The notes under the pieces were generated by a model. The model ran no database searches. It had not been told where the DNA came from and worked only from the letters and a program-made list of their open reading frames with translations. The position numbers and the translations under genes are program-made. A stretch of DNA of 28,098 nt from a virus, in the IMG/VR virus record IMGVR_UViG_3300021957_000227, positions 1 through 28,098 of that record; one strand, written 5' to 3'. This document shows positions 26,501 to 28,098 of this stretch, in pieces (the stretch's first letter is position 1; each line of letters begins with the position of its first letter).

Positions 26501-28098
26501 AGAATTTTGAAATAATACCCGAATTTAAAAATTATGAAAATACATTCTATTTAGATAATTTAGGTAACCCTGTTGATGTTGATCAACAAGGCGAAGAGGG
26601 TGTTGTAGCATACAGTTATGTACCTTCAGACAATTATGCATCTACAAATGATGAAAACATTGTTAATACTAAATTTAGACCCGAAGAAGTATTTGTTGCT
26701 TGTTTCTGGACTGAACCACATACTTATGAAAATCAGTTAGTGGGTTATAACAGACGTAATTTAAGTAATGATTTAACAGGCGCTACTTACCCTAAAGCAG
26801 TATATAAAAATTATGAGGGTACAGTAACAAGAGTTAAGTATATTAGATTATCAGAATTACCAGCCACAGCTCAAACAAGAAGAATTATACCAGACACAGG
26901 ATGGGGCGGTAAGGAATGGAATAACTTACGAGTCGACGATGTGATACCTGCATTTACAGGAACGAGCGAAGACGATATTTGGAATATTTTTGATCCAACA
27001 CCAGTTGTAGCAGGTAGCACAGGTGACGCCAACGAATCAATTCCACGAGTAGGCAAAAATATAGATCTTGCTACACCAACAAGATCCAGTCCAATAGATA
27101 TGTTTAATGGATTGTTAGACACTACAAAAGGGTTAGACAAAGTTCCTGCCACTGAAGCAGGACCTATTATGACAGGTGCTATACTTGAAGGCCTTGTAGG
27201 CCCATGTGAAGTAATAGCGGCGCCTGATTCCATACCAGTTGATAACTCATCGGATAGTTGTGTGCGTAATACTACGCCTTCGCATAAGCAGGTGCTATTA
27301 GATAATACATCAGAAGAATGGTTTACATATAATATGCCAGTTGCATTAAATGGTATAACAGGTGATGCAGAGTTCGACTATAATCAAAACTCAGCAGACA
27401 ATCCAGATATATCATCTAAGATATGGGCAAAAACATTCAAGATTTATAATGACCCTGCTGAAAATGTTACTAATACAGGACATACATTCCGTGTGTTGTT
27501 TAACTTCTTAGCATCGCAAGACTTATATAATTCCGGTAGTGTGTTTATTGTACAAAGTGGTATGGAGTTTGATTTTGAGATTGGTGATACAGCAGAAGCA
27601 AAAGCAAATAAAACTGAAATAATAAAGGAATACTTTGCAAACCCAAGTACTATAATTAGAAGGTCTACTATTAGTAGCGGTAACGATTTCTTTAATAACG
27701 GTTCACAGATTAATCAATATGGTGTCGATCCTATGACACCTATTAAGGGCGGTGGCGAAACAACAAAATTTATTCAGAATGCAGATGCAGATCAATTTAC
27801 TAATCTTGCACTACACTCATCTATAGTTGATACTATTATAGAACCAGGTAAAGATTTTATTGGGTCAGACCAAATCTTTGATGTTGGCTCTACCTCAGCA
27901 AGTTCAGAAATACAAGTAGACACAAACCACATAGCAATGGACACGTATGCATATCAAGCCGAAGCAGATAACTCGTTTGATATTGCGGTTCATACACTAA
28001 ATAACCACCCAGATACAGCAGTTAAAGGTGTTGGATTTATAGAACAAAAACTGTCATGTGAAGATGGTCAATATGTAACAGTGTTTGTGCGTTTATCC
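14584..28098 (+). CDS. giant baseplate/tail structural protein (at least 4505 aa), 3' end beyond window
   Basis: One uninterrupted frame from ATG 14584 to the right edge; I translated every codon and found no stop. AAGG at 14574-14577 serves as ribosome-binding site. Segments I recognise from large structural proteins of marine T4-like phages include SRVNFWFHRDNFLDAGDG (about 287-304), GLYPLYQPEI with GHDGS and LLEFEKRVYN (909-960), RPHTHPWEMLGF with KPVWWDKQYS (about 1051-1074), GYTQFINSWLQFQGL (about 1619-1634), YRGMVQSKGTAEALSRIGR (about 2070-2088) and LKKPTGIRQHKLWPTL (2580-2595). Further modules are a YHYH domain, Gly-Tyr strand repeats and two putative carbohydrate-binding patches. It follows gp6, where T4 has gp7 (1032 aa), so a peripheral wedge or fibre-like role is inferred. 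No catalytic site is evident. Composition and codon use match the neighbours. Confidence 0.85.
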   Translation, partial: MADKIYKKLPGVLQTTAIKNFFESTVEQLFSKANVDNVQGYIGSPTSSDVGASSKFLSEPTATKRSYALSPVINTINISSGDSENMMFYDELIDTLRVYGVDTKNQNKIFSEGYATYTPPIDADKLLNYQEYYWVTSGPTPIAVTGTLTNPIDIDTDIIGKANYTPNGGKKFRNGMLVEFSGTFVIPQNKVSRKYIVSGVGESIKLLDWFSDYNTAYSSAEQSLYNSDNVVNAKTDAKVLVNPNTNRFTFAGGSLNWAKVGEVSDAIVSPKDYILQERGAENDNTWSRVNFWFHRDNFLDAGDGLPDRTKRAVRPIIEFNKELELYSHGVNSQGSVTIACVNYTKETLEGLSEDTLVDGVNIINATLIFPTESKDIAKHIYIAESNSGVIALRRVGDPVKNIDNVVDGSETFVPFEFAVDDLIKVQAGSVGIGKEYKWTGLEWVLAQEKTRVNQAPLFNLYNTDGTYLGDQGVFPENNFAGNKIFGYAEKADIASSTLSVNEDTELGFKVVYKQFVAGSEILFQNYQYTDSYSYTPLGSGSSTDAIGYYYYKLLKAKPEFQAYMKVSDKVSEQRIITTYDYNQFNFDKSKKDFWIGCKPDINRSTASGYDIDIKVNNIIRTDFTYGRLQEGYIDFDQLNLEVGDFIEIIATSESGLIKEGTESNFEIPLSWDRNWLNDDISYITEPEYLPHFKKYIERQDGFVGEPLGANNFANSKKDNAFATDIVQSNQDIILGAFLLDDQPHNLVDAMRFCGTEYNKYKNRLKSEVNKYYEQLPTDGLSKEYILETVLRNLLSYKIGREVFNRTYIVPFGDNFTEELFVASNQIREIDRTFVSTNIADLDKIENSLLVYVDTDLLVVDKDYTISSFSPLTVVVSESYNLQAGSDVVFKIYNAERDSAQCPPTPSTMGLYPLYQPEIAMDNSYATPIKVVVGHDGSKTMAVGDIRDDILLEFEKRVYNAAKAEFRQANSVSDYSLYNVRNGAFRQTNYSYNEFHDLMRYYFNTWTNVNELDPTTNEFYDTNDEWTWNVGDKDLPAGWRGWYEYHYDTIRPHTHPWEMLGFTEKPVWWDKQYSFYAEDDLLKQTLLTGNYSLANKSLWVDLENGIIRQGNRENITNNRYLINNPFRRVGLSSLLPVDMQGNRIAPNRISNTGTTEIAETWTSTTGTHIGLQTNTFRDVDGLTISHNGTSVFVELINNGIDAKYNVPIVTDLSQSPLNSSQMKENAVAVMVDGKPLFNPKSNLSFNNEDVWHYDRIAKSHTHDIELDHYHTPTPASAGLLEWDTTAHSPLIGWAFDGFPIYGPYGYTDPMDVSSDITNIKSSFVVKTGTRLSGPGGTFTGSFVQDYTWNNSLSTANGYADKFNMRYGYTPDSPTTPIRYYVATVDDSGTPMFPYAVGGNTTTFDTAITWNNEYYQQGPAINGINKFIVTEKGGQYTNATVTITDDTGINAVGTAVIEDGAITSITVTNSGQSYTNPVVTITGDGVRAKASAFVLNSDSSNHNAVVPTTGLTIASRSALTKTFAQTGNTDGIWKFGDNAPVEYVWKSSELFAFAQAEALLISKPGRFATIFSDPTKLARHGANRKQLFNKTTLKRWMFNSADDFTIHGDIDDNGNFLTNIGYTQFINSWLQFQGLTTDIDFVEKVRTLNMKLGHRMSGFIDRDTMVARTDQYSTTGNATSLIIPKENINVSLHSSNYKTRANYSGVIVEKSAHGYKVKGYDNNSGFFNVLESKKDGKRQRVEVGGDPASYTIWEPSITYKKGIIVERLGRYYQAPITLSQGDKFNQKQWTPLPSLPQIGAVRGTLYQETTGVITRVHYNTEFKHDADNDITAEEQLYDFFIGLGRYQESQGYSFGEHDSSLGEVSDWAYAGKQALFWASGRWEIGNTIELSPCANKVIFEAPRGFIAKINRSDREQFSIVNQTGAVIDPNDCEIVREDNTIVISSPAGVDIYGCVLFTKEIEHAVIFDNTTEFNDTIYNPLYNQRQNRIKIKANRAANWKGRFVTEGFIIDGNELKPNLDNMAESLGRYHEFGFIPVEKQVYEASRSLFGYTEKEYLRELDVLDEQQYEFYRGMVQSKGTAEALSRIGRSSAIVQGNVSVFDEWALKVGDFGDTDSNQSIELKLEKVDFRQNPQQFTLGFPEDVTNVVDTIRIYEARQTYITTPLIEVSAPTDVDGVQATAVATLDPATNKLNKITVTNAGSGYSSGDATTRIISSNVLVSTNDYTFNVPTADNLSGVNSHITFATTNTITITDNQSANGAIAISVTGESGNVTPTELVDAINTKPELGGNVSARIDAVHTGTTTNYILMLSGKDFTVANGSTLGVADGTYQPTQRFAVQGTAASSLNPTTEDSCVITVNDTALANSYFSFDEGSDQTFSPTQNYPRIDTTSRDLSAGDYTFDMIANSEELAYTFGTAIDVNNLAKDNNGKYKFVEVYINGVKIENTTTDYFWEGNVTGNISGTLFTLTQNVITFHDVTKLPKEVVTALYNPPSEYEMIDGKQRELYYGLTANDTIRIVEKSTIELDTTFKDDLPNTDINIKVLSNEGVVTNVRAARNYEVTADAKDDDIIFIDVDDSQRFLKKPTGIRQHKLWPTLSDVDATGLNTEKYPTILNSGYVNSANVNFKAFNIGSLPDLFDDQFVIKPQQDNLIHVAVSENTDWNVYKLQNIGASVSYVGKNKSGQTKLYTDVSLFNFLDTNQIGLNNTGKYLDYILTLENAKNVDNVVVWTNENISQENTSKIDNFEAPRLVEANIKNIRPLRRASIASVEPTIGNTVSGLTITNLDDGSNTVLVEGPATRMRNFVEGDLVKLVDNVGTTITKPIAYGPLSGSTLTINSGAVSSVNLSTGGIGYNRPPSVAFSSPPASYTGRVTAEGTTTIAGPVTGITVTNSEDFFNADISISSEFAKLKTDGTKDNATFTVDIIGEIDSIEITNPGIAYSNTTTHTATITHNGGSGLVVQIDGTLDVSEAGEVIRARVVNPGSGYSKNNPPVVTFPTNGNNQEATMEVVVRGTPTVTMVEGGQYTSYPTVSVVGEGIRQSSTISAEAVLNGVVTGVIITKPGVGYTSAPTVTFATHGDDAVPSTPASGTAIITPNTTELAAEVTAKGGYSNVKVKLEGTILPELEFIANQTTAEKLEIQQLKSILGKYHQLKSFNPGTGTFTVNNTNFNTNILTKIQNFSYSIAVFNDYSTGVANPYYPISNVTAGSFTITRANTESSFPASAQHYNKSKLVMDQPHTYQEADVVRVFTDKFSGMYTVDSVINNMSFTIRAPYVSGVTRGNVIGKGIIIETIEPHGISPLYALKDKRIALHFNNPLYYNKVFPISRVSPDKIIIENHWPLDDRTLHYYEHRTAIFSGGTPYTSGGNTDTATNAIKLLKDTPKFNQTVVTYKSNAEIVPAKYVNFDPVECVMWIDTEALPTNTDISTEFVIQRQITRNDNRLPVVTTVDHNKVEMNGVSIAADNYNNPTALVKSINRQMDIRRAMVKTDTRGDGLSMQLAFLKDYRTPVVGDLPAAQIPNYGPYVRDPRLISNLSNGKLSQKSTIFMGDDQELDLDNTFNKGPLKSGPSKGLTYSDPATEIEYSYRPDLRAYLPSKHDIEEKYVDVKLSATSDFQQLLPEFHTPIRIRTAPPEWKASEDIASNYGDQVYSGGTIVKYNNEYYQALGGVVVEHNLTFTTSVSGQDQWENIGTKPEPLLDEINSGLIIKKIPGSGRFGSRSITAGHVLSKYDMLQTRAVTDPEGGSDITLPAYRLMPNRENIFEVYQLIQNTDNDIYYTLIDKTYPPLRAHDYFETVNAYADMQGYPHNDYWYTNDMVPSTNSSGKITNVRCPLRSTQQSSNIQLPPVEPALYFGPTIVPEPFAVSGGNGSNAEANIEGMPRFRASTKVGPQGETVYFDVFKPGYNDFFMWTAGLTPGKYRPDEKGPGRLEGANNNLTSVGYGRGYYTADDVHLSSHYPVERRLRWDRPMPRFLYSKNFEIIPEFKNYENTFYLDNLGNPVDVDQQGEEGVVAYSYVPSDNYASTNDENIVNTKFRPEEVFVACFWTEPHTYENQLVGYNRRNLSNDLTGATYPKAVYKNYEGTVTRVKYIRLSELPATAQTRRIIPDTGWGGKEWNNLRVDDVIPAFTGTSEDDIWNIFDPTPVVAGSTGDANESIPRVGKNIDLATPTRSSPIDMFNGLLDTTKGLDKVPATEAGPIMTGAILEGLVGPCEVIAAPDSIPVDNSSDSCVRNTTPSHKQVLLDNTSEEWFTYNMPVALNGITGDAEFDYNQNSADNPDISSKIWAKTFKIYNDPAENVTNTGHTFRVLFNFLASQDLYNSGSVFIVQSGMEFDFEIGDTAEAKANKTEIIKEYFANPSTIIRRSTISSGNDFFNNGSQINQYGVDPMTPIKGGGETTKFIQNADADQFTNLALHSSIVDTIIEPGKDFIGSDQIFDVGSTSASSEIQVDTNHIAMDTYAYQAEADNSFDIAVHTLNNHPDTAVKGVGFIEQKLSCEDGQYVTVFVRLS
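18241..18780 (+). other. YHYH domain inside the giant structural protein
   Basis: Residues about 1220-1399 show the YHYH-family order: VMVDGKPLFNP, then HTHDIELDHYHTP, then LIGWAFDGFPIYGPYGY, and closing YADKFNMRYGY with RYYVATVDDSGTPMFPYAVGG. The histidine cluster and GWAFDGFPIYGPYG are the hallmarks. The family occurs in secreted and surface proteins of bacteria and in phage virion proteins; its biochemical role is not established. The His-rich core could bind metal, but that is a guess. Confidence 0.75.
18841..19050 (+). repeat. first pair of Gly-Tyr beta-strand repeats in the giant protein
   Basis: Residues about 1420-1489 hold two divergent copies of a unit built as I-x-x-F/I-x-V-T-x-x-G-x-x-Y-T-N-x-x-V-T-I-T followed by A-x-A-x-V. 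Copies read KGGQYTNATVTIT and SGQSYTNPVVTITG. They follow directly after the YHYH domain and are related to the longer array at 23041-23860. Confidence 0.6.
19801..19980 (+). other. possible carbohydrate-binding (CBM5/12-like) patch 1
   Basis: Residues about 1740-1799 follow the W-x-P-x-x-x-Y-x-x-G-x-x-V-x-x-x-G-x-Y-Y-x-A pattern, ending with W-T-P-L. This spacing of aromatic residues is seen in chitin-binding modules of the CBM5/12 type and in similar modules of phage tail proteins. The copy is degenerate, and I call it only from aromatic spacing. Confidence 0.35.
23041..23860 (+). repeat. array of about five Gly-Tyr beta-strand repeats in the giant protein
   Basis: Residues about 2820-3092 contain GIGYNRPPSVAF, GIAYSNTTTHTATI, GSGYSKNNPPVVTF, GGQYTSYPTVSVVG and GVGYTSAPTVTF, each flanked by V/I-rich strands and A-x-A/V segments. 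The spacing is about 35-55 residues. Copies differ at the DNA level, so this is an old protein repeat rather than a recent duplication. The unit suits a beta-solenoid or stacked sandwich stalk. Confidence 0.65.
25501..25680 (+). other. possible carbohydrate-binding (CBM5/12-like) patch 2
   Basis: Residues about 3640-3699 read Y-G-D-x-V-Y-S-G-G-T-I-V-K-Y-N-N-E-Y-Y-x-A followed after about 25 residues by Q-W-E-N-I-G. The Y-x-G-x-x-V-x-Y-x-x-x-Y-Y-x-A ... W core is the usual aromatic frame of CBM5/12 modules. It resembles patch 1 at 19801-19980 and suggests sugar binding at the cell surface, without proof. Confidence 0.4.

Noticed and set aside
14584-28098. Possibility that the giant frame is really several genes joined by sequencing error
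   Set aside because: All 4505 codons read without a stop, codon use is uniform, and no internal stop-start junction with a ribosome-binding site was seen, unlike the clear junctions elsewhere in the window.

Overview
The window is about 28.1 kb of AT-rich DNA from the tail-morphogenesis region of a T4-like contractile-tailed phage (myovirus). The protein sequences resemble the marine T4-like phages of cyanobacteria and SAR11-type bacteria more than coliphage T4. That placement rests on recognisable family motifs and gene order. The host cannot be determined from this piece, and no tRNA, CRISPR array, insertion sequence or metabolic gene is visible.

Layout. (1) Positions 1-3006, minus strand: three tightly packed genes in the order gp55 (late sigma factor), gp47 and gp46 (recombination nuclease subunits; gp46 runs off the left edge). 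They read leftward from a strong sigma70-type promoter at 3031-3059. (2) Positions 3007-3142: a divergent control region with that promoter on one strand and a T4-type late promoter (GTGATAAATA) on the other. (3) Positions 3143-9577, plus strand: a late operon of central baseplate genes, namely a gp48-like tube cap, gp53-like wedge, a large gp27-like hub and a gp5-like spike. It ends at a terminator that looks functional in both directions. (4) Positions 9605-9847, minus strand: a small unknown gene with its own sigma70-type promoter (9929-9957). (5) Positions 9992-28098, plus strand: a second late operon with the same late-promoter decamer, encoding gp25-like wedge, an enlarged gp6-like wedge (1397 aa) and a giant protein open at the right edge after 4505 codons with no stop.

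How the genes work together. gp55 redirects host RNA polymerase to late promoters of the GATAAATA type, so the leftward early unit makes the factor that switches on both rightward structural units. gp46/gp47 process DNA ends and couple recombination to replication. The plus-strand proteins build the baseplate: hub and spike at the centre, gp53/gp25/gp6 in the wedges, and the giant protein, by position and motifs, a peripheral baseplate or fibre-like component.

Most noteworthy: (a) complete absence of the pentamer GCAGC/GCTGC in all 28 kb while GCCGC/GCGGC is common, with every Ala-Ala pair I checked recoded to avoid it; (b) the giant open reading frame, with a YHYH domain, Gly-Tyr strand repeats and putative carbohydrate-binding modules; (c) a lysozyme-like C-lobe in the spike without a visible catalytic N-lobe; (d) a late promoter whose predicted start site falls on the gp25 start codon; (e) the small independently promoted gene between the two structural operons.
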